Assembly: GCF_004355185.1 (NCBI RefSeq)
Contig: NZ_CP037922.1
Coordinates: 2,946,001 to 3,010,000 of the forward strand
From: Hymenobacter radiodurans
GTDB taxonomy: Bacteria; Bacteroidota; Bacteroidia; Cytophagales; Hymenobacteraceae
Direction: 5' to 3'
Length of the DNA stretch: 64,000 nt
Below, one piece after another: positions 45,464 through 55,052 of the stretch (position 1 is the stretch's first letter; the number at the start of each line of letters is the position of its first letter). Under the pieces are notes generated by a model. The model ran no database searches. It worked only from the letters and a program-made list of their open reading frames with translations, and was not told the DNA's origin. The translations under genes were made by a program, and so were the position numbers.

Positions 45464-45509
45464 AATCGGTGATTTATAGAGATTGTACTGACCTGTTTCT
45501 TATTCGTAT

Positions 45510-45603
45510 GTCATGCCGAGCGGAGCGAAGCATCTCGCGTGTTTAGTGGGATTACTAACCTCTCATCAGCACGCGAGATGCTTCGGCTCCGCCTCTGCAT
45601 GAC
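45510..45603. repeat. REP/MITE-like hairpin element, copy 2
   Basis: GTCATGCCGAGCGGAGCGAAGCATCTCGCGTG ... inverse arm CACGCGAGATGCTTCGGCTC ... CATGAC, between trpG and trpD. Variant arm sequence compared with copies 1 and 3 (GCGGAGC in place of the TTG(C/T)CG stretch). Confidence 0.8.
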
Positions 45604-45625
45604 GTTCTGAGCATGGTGCTTCATT

Positions 45626-46197
45626 TTAGTCAACAAGCCAGTTTTTCAGCATTTCGTGGCCGTGTTCGGTCAGGATGGATTCGGGATGAAACTGCACGCC
45701 GCGCACGTCATACTGGCGGTGACGCAGGGCTAGCACCTGACCATTAGCGTCGCTGGCCGTTATTTCCAGTTCTGCCGGCATCGACTCAGGAGTTACAACC
45801 CAGGAATGGTAGCGGCCTACCTTAAATTTGGTAGGCAGGTTTTTGAATAACCTGTCCTCGCCAGTAATGATATCAGCGTCGGTGGCAATGCCGTGCAGCA
45901 CGGCGGGCAGGTTATACAATTGCCCCCAAAAGCCTCGGCAATTCCTTGATGGCCAAGGCATACGCCCAGCATCCGTTTCGTGGGCGCATAGCGCTCGATG
46001 ATGGCGGGCATGAGGCCAGCATCGGCAGGAACGCCGGGGCCGGGTGAAAGCAGAATGGAATCGTATTGCTCCACTTCTTCCAACGATATTTTATCGTTGC
46101 GCACGACGGTGGTTTGGGCACCGTAGCCTAACTCGCGCAGGAGCTGCACGAGGTTGTACGTGAAGGAATCGTAATTATCGAGAACGAGGATACTCAT
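45626..46197 (-). CDS. trpG: anthranilate synthase glutaminase subunit (frame break repaired)
   Basis: Provides ammonia from glutamine to TrpE. ILVLDNYDSFTYNLVQLLRELG, LLSPGPGVP, nucleophile Cys in LGVCLGHQGIAEAFGG, and His/Glu in GVQFHPESILTEHG. Frame breaks at C5 45923-45927; one extra base restores FGGQLYNLPAVLHGIATD, about 190 residues. 162 bp before trpD, the gap holding repeat copy 2. Confidence 0.96.
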
Positions 46198-46229
46198 GAG
46201 GGCGAGAGAGTTTAAGCGAATTAATGAAC

Positions 46230-46323
46230 GTCATGCTGAGCTTGTCGAAGCATCTCTACTGGTTGGTAACTTCAATGCTATAGCAACGAAGCGGGAGAGA
46301 TGCTTCGATAAGCTCAGCATGAC
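46230..46323. repeat. REP/MITE-like hairpin element, copy 3
   Basis: GTCATGCTGAGCTTGTCGAA ... GCATCTCT and inverse AGAGATGCTTCGATAAGCTC ... CATGAC, between trpE and trpG. Closely related to copy 1. Confidence 0.85.
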
Positions 46324-46338
46324 AAACACTTAGTAGTT

Positions 46339-47798
46339 TTACTTGCTAGCCGTGGCGGTAAGCTTCTCCCCTATTGCTTCGGCCATTTTCAAGGCTTTGC
46401 GCAGGGCGGCTAGCTTGTGATGCACTTCGTTTAGTTCGGAATTGATGTCGGAAGCGGCTACTACGCCGGCGCCGGCTTGGTAATGGAGTTGGTTGCCGGT
46501 GCTAAGGAAAGAGCGAATCATAATGGCGTGGTTGAAGTCGCCGTTGAAGCCTAAGTAGCCGAGGGCGCCGCCATAGTAGCCGCGACCCGTTGGTTCGAGC
46601 TTATCTATGAGCTGCATGGCGCTGTGCTTAGGGGCACCGGAGAGCGTGCCGGCCGGGAACGTATCGGCTACTACTTGCAGCGGCGAGGCGTCGGGAGCCA
46701 GCGTGGCAGTTACTTCGCTTACTAGGTGGATGACGTGGGAGTAGTACTGGATTTCGCGGAAGACCTTCACTTTCACCTCGTCGCCGTGGCGAGCCAAGTC
46801 GTTGCGGGCTAGGTCAACTAGCATCACGTGCTCAGCATTTTCCTTGGGGTCGTCGGCTAATTTCTGGGCGAGGGCGGCATCTTCGGCATCGTGGCCGGTG
46901 CGGCGGAAAGTGCCGGCAATGGGAAACAGGCTGGCGGCGCGCCCTTTAATTAGCAACTGAGTTTCGGGCGAGGAGCCAAAGATTTTGAAGTTGCCGTAGT
47001 CGAAATAAAACAGATAAGGCGACGGATTCACGGAGCGCAACGCGCGGTACACATTGAACTCATCGCCCACAAAACCCTGCGAAAAGCGGCGCGACAACAC
47101 AATCTGGAACACGTCGCCTTTGCGGCAGTGGTTCTGGCCAGCGGCCAGCTTCTCTAAAAACTCCTCATCGGTCAGGTTGGTGGTCTCATCACCTATCGGC
47201 GCAAAACCGAACTCCGGCAAACTCGGATTGCGCACTAGGTTCACCAGTCGCGTCAGGCCGTCGTGGTCAGTGGGCTCATCGGCGGGCGAGTGTTCAAACA
47301 CGTACAGCTCATTGCGGAAGTGGTTGATGGCAATGACGTAGCGGTAGGTGCCGTAAATGATGTCCGGAATCTGGCCGGCCGATTCTTTGGCGGGGTTCAG
47401 GGTAAGGTCTTCGAAATACTGCACCGCCTCATAGCCCATGTAGCCAAAAAGCCCCCAGTAATGAAATCGAACTCGCTTTTCTCCGTTTGGAAGCGGCTCG
47501 CGAATTCGCGCAGGCGATCGAGAGCGAGGCGGGGTTGTACCAGCGTTTCGGTGGTAGTGGTGCCGTCCGGGAAGGTTTGGGTCAGCTCACTGCGGCTTAG
47601 CTCAAAGCGCGCCAGCGGGTCGCAGGCTAAGTAGCTGAATGCGTTCTGCTGCCCGTGATAGTCGGAGCTTTCCAGCAGTAGGCAGTTGGGATACTGATCG
47701 CGCAGACGCAGGTAAAGCCCCACCGGCGTCACGGTATCGGCCAGCAGGCGTACGTGGCGGGTTTTGAGCAAGTAAGTAAGTTGCGGTGAGTTATTCAT
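46339..47798 (-). CDS. trpE: anthranilate synthase component I (frame break repaired)
   Basis: Makes anthranilate from chorismate. The N-terminal LLESS at about residue 42 matches the LLES Trp-feedback site. The chorismate core is intact (FGSSPETQLLI, FPIAGTFRRTG, ENAEHVMLVDLARNDLAR, VADTFPAGTLSGAPK, GGALGYLGFNG, QAGAGVVAASD). The frame breaks at C5 47452-47456; one extra base gives FITGGLFGYMGYEAVQ, about 486 residues. First structural gene, 58 bp after the attenuator hairpin. Confidence 0.96.
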
Positions 47799-47855
47799 GG
47801 GACGCGGGGGGCTTTTGGGCGGTGAGCGATGCCTTCTGTTTTAAACCACCGGAAA

Positions 47856-47886
47856 ACAAAAAAGCCCGGCGGGTGGCCGGGCTTTC
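47856..47886 (-). terminator. trp attenuator terminator
   Basis: On the minus strand AAAGCCCGGC-CACCC-GCCGGGCTTT, a perfect 10-bp stem followed by TTTTTG, between the leader peptide and trpE. The terminator contains GGCCACC, the complement of GGTGGCC in the leader's Trp-codon stretch. Confidence 0.9.
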
Positions 47887-47923
47887 CTTTATGTTTGATG
47901 CGAGGTTCTATTTACAAATGACC

Positions 47924-48001
47924 TTACCGCACGCACAGGTTTTCCCGTCCGGAGTTTCGGAGAGGCCACCACCATGCTTGCGAAGTCATTGAGAAATTCA
48001 T
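47924..48001 (-). CDS. trpL: trp leader peptide with Trp-Trp-Trp
   Basis: A 25-residue peptide, MNFSMTSQAWWWPLRNSGRE plus NLCVR, whose three tandem TGG codons (47966-47974) lie 38 nt or more upstream of an intrinsic terminator and the trpE start. This is the arrangement of ribosome-mediated transcription attenuation: stalling at scarce Trp-tRNA would favour read-through. It is too short for standard gene finders. Confidence 0.9.
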   Translation of the reverse strand: MNFSMTSQAWWWPLRNSGRENLCVR

Positions 48002-48028
48002 TGCCACTGAGTAAAGGCGTTTGTGTCG

Positions 48029-48058
48029 CAAATATACGGGCGAACTCACACTGCGCAA
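48029..48058 (-). promoter_or_regulatory. trp operon promoter
   Basis: Minus-strand TTG (48056-48058), 19 nt spacer, TATATTTG (48029-48036): a full match to the Bacteroidota -33/-7 pattern. Transcription would start about 20 nt before the leader ATG. Confidence 0.75.
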
Positions 48059-48096
48059 GTAATTTTTAAATCGCCAACGCCATAGCTTGCTCAACG

Positions 48097-49277
48097 TCAT
48101 TGCCTGACACGCGCTTTTTTGCCCCCCGGCGCATTCGATTGGTATAGCCACTGATAAGCGGCCGGAAACTCACGCCGCCAAAACCACTCGGCGTGCTTGC
48201 CATCCGGCACAGCGTGGTAGCTGATGGCCGCGGGCTTCACTCCTGCTTTTCGCAAAGAATCTCGCATGGCAGCCATCAGCGGCACCATTGTCTCGCTTTC
48301 CTGTTCGCCAGCGACTAAGTAAAACTGCATGGGCTGCCGCACTTTAGTGCGGCGCACGTAGGCAAAAACAGAGTCCTGCGCGAACCACAAAGCCGGCGAA
48401 AACACTCCGATTTTGCTGAACACTCGGGGATATTTTAAGCCCGCGTACAACGAAATCAGGCCACCCATGGAAGAGCCAGCTATGCCCGTATGTTGACGAT
48501 TCTTTAAGGTACGATACTTTGCATCAATGTGCGGCTTAAGGGTTTGCACCATAAAATTGAGATAGGCATCGCCCTGCCCGCCACCATACTTCGCATTACG
48601 CCACGGCGAGAGCTCATCGAGGCGCGTGTCGCCGCCGTGGTCCACGGCTACCACAATGCAGCCCGCATCATGCCCAGCTAGTTGCAGCTGACGCAGTGTT
48701 TCGTCCACGCCCCACTCACCGCTGAAGCCCGTAAACTCATCGAAGACATTCTGGCCATCGTGCAGATACAGCACGGGGTAGCGCCGATTACTGGTGGCGT
48801 AGTCGTTGGGCAGATACACCCACACGCGCCGCTTTCGGTTGAGTTGAGGAATAGCAAACGAGTCGGTCAGCACAGTCACATTAGGAGTCAGTGTGTGCTG
48901 CTTGATGGGTGCGCCACCCGCCAGATCCTGCCAATTACTGATTACGTGGGTGACCGTTTTGCCCGCGGCAGCCGAATATCGCCGATTCTCGACGGCTTTG
49001 TTGGCAGCATCAGTTTCTACCGTTTCCCAGGTGCCACGCGTGAATTTGTACTCGAAATTGCCGGTGCTGGGGGCAAAATCACCTGGTAGCTGCCATCCGC
49101 ATTTTTGGTAAGCGCGTGGGGGGCATTTTTGGGGTTCCAATTATTGAAAGAGCCCGCCACATACAGTACGGCATCGGTGGGTGTATTGGCTGGTACGTGG
49201 TCAACGCGCAGCGTAACCTGGGCCTGTAGGGAGCCTGCGCACAAGAGCAAGCTGAGTGATAAGGAAGGAAGACGCAT
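48097..49277 (-). CDS. secreted CBM48-like/esterase-D family protein (frame break repaired)
   Basis: Signal peptide (1-18, ending SLQAQ), then an early-set carbohydrate-binding-like domain (AGSFNNWNPKNAPHALTKNA...FEYKFTRGTWETVE, about 40-85). An esterase-D alpha/beta-hydrolase domain follows, with the nucleophile Ser in GIAGSSMGGLIS, YLHDGQNVFDE near the oxyanion, and a His in PDGKHAEWFWRREFP. Frame breaks at G5 49069-49073; one extra base gives ILPPSTGNFEYKFTRGTW, about 393 residues. It probably de-esterifies carbohydrate or phenolic esters outside the inner membrane. Confidence 0.88.
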
Positions 49278-49394
49278 GCAAAAAGAGTGTTGTCGGCGCC
49301 CGGAGATGTTCGTGGTGTCGAGCTTAAGTAATTGGTAAAGATAAGGCTGCCGTATCATCCCGTTTTTATACCACGCCGAAATAGAATAATGCCC

Positions 49395-49402
49395 TACCTT
49401 TG
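49395..49402 (+). promoter_or_regulatory. candidate -7 box (TACCTTTG)
   Basis: TAnnTTTG match 76 bp upstream of the GH5-like ATG at 49478; no clear -33 element. Confidence 0.4.
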
Positions 49403-49477
49403 CAACGCAATCGTTTGCGCAAAACAGCTACCGTAGCCGTATCTGCGGTTTTATTAAAAGCTGATAATGTTCACTTT

Positions 49478-52068
49478 ATGCTTACTCATTTACGCTGCTT
49501 TCTACTCTTTCTTCTGCTCTGGAGTGATGCCTTCCTCACCCCAGCACTAGCGCAAGAAGCTACCCGCCGGCCGGAGGGCGACGTATTTGTAGACAAGCAG
49601 GGCGTGCTGCGGTGGCAGAAAACGAAGAAAGAGGTAGCCTTATTTGGCGTAAACTATACTACCCCGTTTGCCCACGCTTACCGGGCTCACCAGCGCGTGG
49701 GCGCTGCGCACGAGCAAGCCATCAGGCAGGATGTGTACCACCTGTCGCGGTTGGGTCTGGATGCGTTTCGCGTCCATGTGTGGGATGTGGAAATCACGGA
49801 TACACTCGGCAATTTGCAGGAAAATGAGCACCTCAAGCTGCTCGATTTTCTGGTGGCTGAACTCAAGCAGCGCGGCATTAAGATTATTCTGACGCCGATT
49901 GCTTACTGGAATAATGGTTACCCGGAGCCCGACACTGGTACGGGCTTTTCCAGCATTTACTCCAAAGCTCAAGCCTACACCAACCCACGGGCGATACTGG
50001 CGCAGGAACGGTATCTGACACAGTTTCTGAACCACCGCAATCCCTACACCAAGTTGCTCAACCGCGAAGACCCGGATATCATCGCCTACGAGGTTTGCAA
50101 TGAGCCGAAATACAGCAAGCCTGAGGCGCCTGTAACGGCCTTCGTCAACCGCATGGCCCAAGCCATTCGCGCCACCGGCTGCCGCAAACCGGTATTTTAC
50201 AACATTGCTGAAAGTCCGGATGTGTACGATGCCATTCTGGACGCCAAGGTGGATGGCGTCACCTTCCAGTGGTACCCACAAGGCTTGGTGAGCGGACACG
50301 CATTACGCGGCAACTTCCTGCCGTACGTGGACCACTATCCGATTCCATTCCGCACCGATAGGCGCTTTACTAGCAAGGCCAAGATGGTGTACGAGTTTGA
50401 GTCGGCCGACATACTTCAACCGGTGATGTACCCGTTTATGGCGCGCAGCTTCCGGGAGGCTGGTTTTCAGTGGGCCACGCAGTTTGCCTACGACCCGATG
50501 GCTATTGCCTTCGCCAACACAGAATACCAGACGCATTACTTGAACTTGGCCTACACGCCGGCCAAGGCCCTGAGCCTGCTGATTGCGTCTAAAGTGTTTC
50601 ACCGCGTGGGCCGGAGCCAGTCGTTTCCCAACTATCCGGCCGACTCGGTGTTTGATGCGTTTCGGGTGAGCTACCGGCAGCAGCTCAGCGAGATGAACAC
50701 GCCGGAAGAGTTCTACTATACTGCTTCCACCACCACTCAGCCCAGAAAGGCCGCCAGTTTGCGCCGTGTAGCGGGCGTTGGCTCCTCGCCCATTGTGAGC
50801 TACGGCGGCACCGGCGCCTACTTCCTCGACCGGCTGGCTGCTGGCGTATGGCGACTGGAAGTAATGCCCGATGCCGTGCCCATCCGCGACCCGTTCGAAA
50901 AAGCCTCGTTGAGCAAGCCCGTCACGCAGATTTTGTGGAACAACCAGCCACTGCAAATCACGCTAGCCGAGCTGGGGGGCAATTTTTCCCTACGCGGCCT
51001 GAATGAAGGCAACACTACGCAAACACAGGCAAGTGATGGGCGCGCCACCGTGCGGCCCGGCGTGTATCTGCTGGCGGCGGGGGGCAAATCGACCAGTCGC
51101 TATACGGCTCAATCCGCTTTCAACCACATCAAGCTGGGCGAGTTTGCCGCTCCAGATCCTACCAAAATTGCCCCCAGGTACTGCATAAGCCGATGGCGCA
51201 GGTTTCAGCGGGGCAGCCAGTTCGCATCACGGCTCGCCTTACCGGAGCCGAGCCGCAGGACAGTGTCTTTCTGGTGGCCCAGCACTACTATGGCCGCACC
51301 CAAGTGTTGCCCATGACTACTACCAGCTACGCGACGGTGGAGGCTACGGTGCCCGCCGAGCTAGCGTATCCGGGCTTGTTGCGCTACTGGATTGTGCTGC
51401 GCAAGGGGCAGCAGGCGCTGACGTTTCCCGGCGGTTTCACGGGCCAGCCCCGCGACTGGGATTATTATCACGCCGAGAATTATGCAGTGCCCATTGTGGC
51501 AGCCAGCACGCCTTTACCTCTCTTTACCGCGGCCCTAGATAAGGACCAAGTAGAAGCGCGTGGCCTCACCTCCACCAGCTGGACGGATTATGTTACCACT
51601 CCGACTGGCGAGTTGGCATTGCGCCTAGTAGTCGCTCAGCCCGATAAGTCGAAACCAGCGGCACCGGCTGGTCCGCAGGCGGCTTTGCGGACTTACTTTG
51701 GTCATAAGTTAGCAGGGCGAGCTACGGAGTTAGCCAGCTTCAAAGAAGTAGTGGTGAAAGGCCGCGCCAACCAGCCCGCAACCACCGTGAAAGTGGTGCT
51801 CCAAACCAAAGACGCGGCGGCATACGCTGCTACCGTACAGCTTGGCGCCGAAACGCAAGAAGTGCGCATTCCGCTTTCTGCCTTCCGCCCCGATGCGCTC
51901 CTGCTGCTGCCTCGCCCCTACCCCGGTTTTCTGCCGCTTACGCATGAATTTGCCCCCCAATCGGCGTTCAGGCTCCCCGACGCTGAGGTGTTGCAAGTAG
52001 TGGTCCAAGGCGCTGCGCCGGCCAATGGTCAGCTGCACGTTGATCTCGAATCAGTCTCTTTACGATAA
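49478..52068 (+). CDS. GH5-like secreted glycoside hydrolase (frame break repaired)
   Basis: Signal peptide (about 1-25), then a (beta/alpha)8 domain. The acid/base Glu is in the canonical YEVCNEPKYS (about residue 210), and a candidate nucleophile Glu is in MVYEFESADI (about residue 310). The C-terminal about 350 residues are beta-rich and probably carbohydrate-binding. Frame breaks at C5 51171-51175; one extra base gives TKIAPQVLHKPMAQVSAG and joins the halves, about 863 residues. ATG 49478 is chosen for the signal peptide. 5 bp before the GH2 gene, so one operon. Substrate (a beta-glycan) is inferred. Confidence 0.85.
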
Positions 52069-52073
52069 GCTGC

Positions 52074-54482
52074 ATGTTTTCTATCCCGACGCTCTCACCG
52101 GTTCTTTCACGCCTCGGCGCAGGCTTTTTGTTGGTTGCCGCGCTAAGTCAGTGCAACCGCCCCGATAAGCCCCAAAGCCTGGCTCCAGCCGTTGATTTCA
52201 ACCAGGACTGGCAGTTTGTTAAAGACATTGATACAGTTGTCACCACCTCTCTTTTTGCCAAAACGGCCGATAGCACGGCGCAGTGGATCGCCGTATCGTT
52301 GCCGCATACGGCTCAAATCGAGCCTGTTGTCACCGATAAAAAGCAGTGGCAGGCCATCTGCTTTTACCGCAAGTTTTTCCAGGTAGCCGCCACCGATTCC
52401 ACTAAGCGAGTAGCCCTACATTTCGGGGCGGCCATGCACACGGCCGATGTGTACCTGAATGGCAAGCGGCTCCAGCGGCACCTGGGGGGCTATTTGCCCT
52501 TCATGGTAGACATTTCCCGTCAGCTCAAGTTCGGTGAGGAGAACTGTTTGGTGGTAAGGCTTAATAATCAGGACAACCCCGATGTGCCGCCCGGCAAACC
52601 CCTCAAGGACCTAGATTTCAACTTCTACAGTGGCCTCTACCGCTCGGTTCAACTGTTAGTTCAGGATAAAGTATACATCACCGACCCCATACAAGTCGGG
52701 CGGCCAGCGGGTGGCGGCATTTTGTTGCACTACGAAAACGTAAGCCCCCAATCGGCGACGCTACAGGTGCAAACCGATGTGCAGAACGATGCTGCCGAAG
52801 CGCAGAAGGTGCAAGTACGCGCTACCTTGCTCGACGCAAAAGGCACCTCGGTAGGCAAGACGGAGAATCAAGAATCCACTATTGCCGCTGGTGCTTTCGG
52901 GAAAGTCAACCAGCAGCTTTCAATTGCGAAGCCGCAGTTGTGGTCGCCGGAAACACCGTATCTATATCGTTTGATGGTGGAAGTGCTACGCGACGGCGAA
53001 GTCATTGACCGCCAAGAAGTGAAAACTGGCGTACGGACCATTCGCTTTGCCACTGATGGTTTTTACCTAAACGGCCAAAAACTGCGCTTACGCGGCACCA
53101 ACCGCCACCAGGAATATCCTTATCTGGGTTACGCCCTATCAGACAACGCCCAGTACCGCGACGCGTGGCAGATTCGGGAGGCGGGGTTCAACTTCGTGCG
53201 CTGCTCCCACTATCCGCCCTCTCCGGCATTTTTGCAGGCCTGCGACGAGTTAGGAATTCTGGTAATGAACTCGATTCCGGGCTGGCAGTTTTTTGGCGAC
53301 GCTGATTTCCAGAAAAACAGCCTGCAGGACGTGCGCGATATGGTGCGGCGCGACCGTAACCACCCCAGCATCGTGCTCTGGGAGTCGTCGTTGAATGAAA
53401 CCGACATGAGCAAGCCCTACATGGAGCAAACCCACGCGGCCGTGCACGAGGAACTACCCTGGAAAGAAGGCGTGTATACGTGCGGCTGGATGGACTACGC
53501 TTACGATGTATTTATTCCCGCCCGCCAGCACCGTAAAGCCCCCGATTACTGGAACAAATACGATGGCAAAAAGCCCCTGTTTCTGTGTGAATACGGCGAC
53601 TGGGAATACTATGCCCACAATGCTGGCTTCAATCAGACTGCCTACGCGGGCCTGAAAGAATCGGAGCGGACCTCGCGCCAGCTGCGCGGGCAGGGCGAGC
53701 GAGCATTGGCCCAACAAGCCCTTAACTTCCAGGAAGCCCACAACGACAACTACCGCAGTCCCGCTGTGGGTGATGCCAACTGGCTCATGTTCGACTATAA
53801 GCGCGGCTATGCCCCCGATATTGAGTCATCCGGCGTAGCCGACATTTTCCGCCTACCGAAGTTTGCTTACTACTTCTACCAGAGCCAGTATGGCCCCATA
53901 AATGCCCCCCACGGCTTCGGTAAGCCTATGGTATACATCGCCAACTACTGGCAGCCAACTTCCAGCAAGCAAATAGTGGTGTACAGCAATTGCGACGAAG
54001 TAGAATTGTCGCTCAACGGCAAGGTAATAGCCCGCCAGCGGCCGGATAAAAACAATTTTTCTGATCAGCTACCGCATCCGCCGTTCACCTTCGCGCTTTC
54101 CGCTTACACGCCCGGTACCTTGCGAGCCATAGGTTACTACAAAGGCAAGTCGGCGGCCCAAACTGAGCGCCGCACGCCGGGCGCTGCCAAAAGTCTGAAG
54201 CTTACGTATGCCCGGCACGGCAAAGATCTGGCAGCCGGTCAGAATGACGCCGTTTTCGTGTACGCCTCTGTAGTAGACGAAAACGGTACGATTGTACCAG
54301 ATGCGATTCATTCGGTGCGCTTCACCACAAAAGGCGGCGAGCTGATTGGCGATAATCCGGTGAAAGCAGAAGCCGGGGTTGCCACTATTCTACTAAAAAT
54401 GCCCCCCAAACAGGGAACAGCACAACTCACAGCTACTGCGGCTAGCTTAACTGCTAACACACTCACGCTTAAGACCCAATAA
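52074..54482 (+). CDS. GH2-family glycoside hydrolase lipoprotein
   Basis: An 802-residue beta-galactosidase/mannosidase/glucuronidase-fold enzyme with a lipoprotein signal (ALSQC). Jelly-roll and Ig domains precede the TIM barrel (about 330-600). Acid/base Glu is in WESSLNETDM, nucleophile Glu in LCEYGDWEYYAHNAG. LRGTNRHQEYPYLGYALSD marks the barrel start. A C-terminal Ig-like domain (about 690-802) follows. Co-transcribed with the GH5-like gene, suggesting joint breakdown of a beta-glycan. The exact linkage cannot be read. Confidence 0.92.
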   Translation: MFSIPTLSPVLSRLGAGFLLVAALSQCNRPDKPQSLAPAVDFNQDWQFVKDIDTVVTTSLFAKTADSTAQWIAVSLPHTAQIEPVVTDKKQWQAICFYRKFFQVAATDSTKRVALHFGAAMHTADVYLNGKRLQRHLGGYLPFMVDISRQLKFGEENCLVVRLNNQDNPDVPPGKPLKDLDFNFYSGLYRSVQLLVQDKVYITDPIQVGRPAGGGILLHYENVSPQSATLQVQTDVQNDAAEAQKVQVRATLLDAKGTSVGKTENQESTIAAGAFGKVNQQLSIAKPQLWSPETPYLYRLMVEVLRDGEVIDRQEVKTGVRTIRFATDGFYLNGQKLRLRGTNRHQEYPYLGYALSDNAQYRDAWQIREAGFNFVRCSHYPPSPAFLQACDELGILVMNSIPGWQFFGDADFQKNSLQDVRDMVRRDRNHPSIVLWESSLNETDMSKPYMEQTHAAVHEELPWKEGVYTCGWMDYAYDVFIPARQHRKAPDYWNKYDGKKPLFLCEYGDWEYYAHNAGFNQTAYAGLKESERTSRQLRGQGERALAQQALNFQEAHNDNYRSPAVGDANWLMFDYKRGYAPDIESSGVADIFRLPKFAYYFYQSQYGPINAPHGFGKPMVYIANYWQPTSSKQIVVYSNCDEVELSLNGKVIARQRPDKNNFSDQLPHPPFTFALSAYTPGTLRAIGYYKGKSAAQTERRTPGAAKSLKLTYARHGKDLAAGQNDAVFVYASVVDENGTIVPDAIHSVRFTTKGGELIGDNPVKAEAGVATILLKMPPKQGTAQLTATAASLTANTLTLKTQ

Positions 54483-55052
54483 AAGTTTTAAACCCGGTGA
54501 TAGGTAGTAAGTCGTGCTTTACACAAGCGTTTGTGTAAAGCACGTGAATGATAGAAGCTAGCGTCACTCAACTTCTAATTTTCTTCCGGTCAGAAATATT
54601 TATTTTTTCTATGATTTGGCCTGTCATATATGCGGTTGACAAAAAGAATTATCGATTGTGTTTTTTATACAATGCGCCAGCTTAACCTTATAGAAAAAGG
54701 ATGTAAGTCAGGAAAATCTCTGTTCACAAGTGAGATGGCCTATTTTATTCACTGTGTTGTAGCAAAAAGGTGTTTCTAATGCCACTATGGCCATCTAACA
54801 CTGAAGTATATACTTCACCGGTATATTAAGTATTAACAATTTCTTTCTCTTTTTCTACGCATAAATTAATTGCATTTTTTAACGTCAAAACTTTAAATTG
54901 CGCAGTTTTTTCACCATTTTAGAATGTGCGGTTGAAATGATTAGTGCTGAATTTTTTAGTCCGCCGGCTATATCAGTTCCTCACTTCATCGCACGCCTTT
55001 TTGCTTACCCGGCTTGGCCGGCTTGTTTATTCCCACCTCAAACATTTTTTCA
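54483..55052. other. 570-bp AT-rich intergenic region before susC
   Basis: Contains a perfect hairpin at 54513-54544 (CGTGCTTTACACAA-gcg-... TTGTGTAAAGCACG) that lacks a T tract. It could be a terminator for the GH2 gene or an operator. The rest is AT-rich with no open frame of note. A promoter for susC must lie here, but no full TTG-N19-TAnnTTTG match is seen. Confidence 0.6.

Noticed and set aside
44475..47798. trpD, trpE and trpG as pseudogenes
   Set aside because: Each is cured by one base in the same homopolymer context and all active-site blocks are intact; the operon also has a promoter and attenuator.
49640..50299. 219-codon antisense frame in the GH5-like gene
   Set aside because: Composition-driven shadow; the plus-strand frame has clear catalytic motifs.
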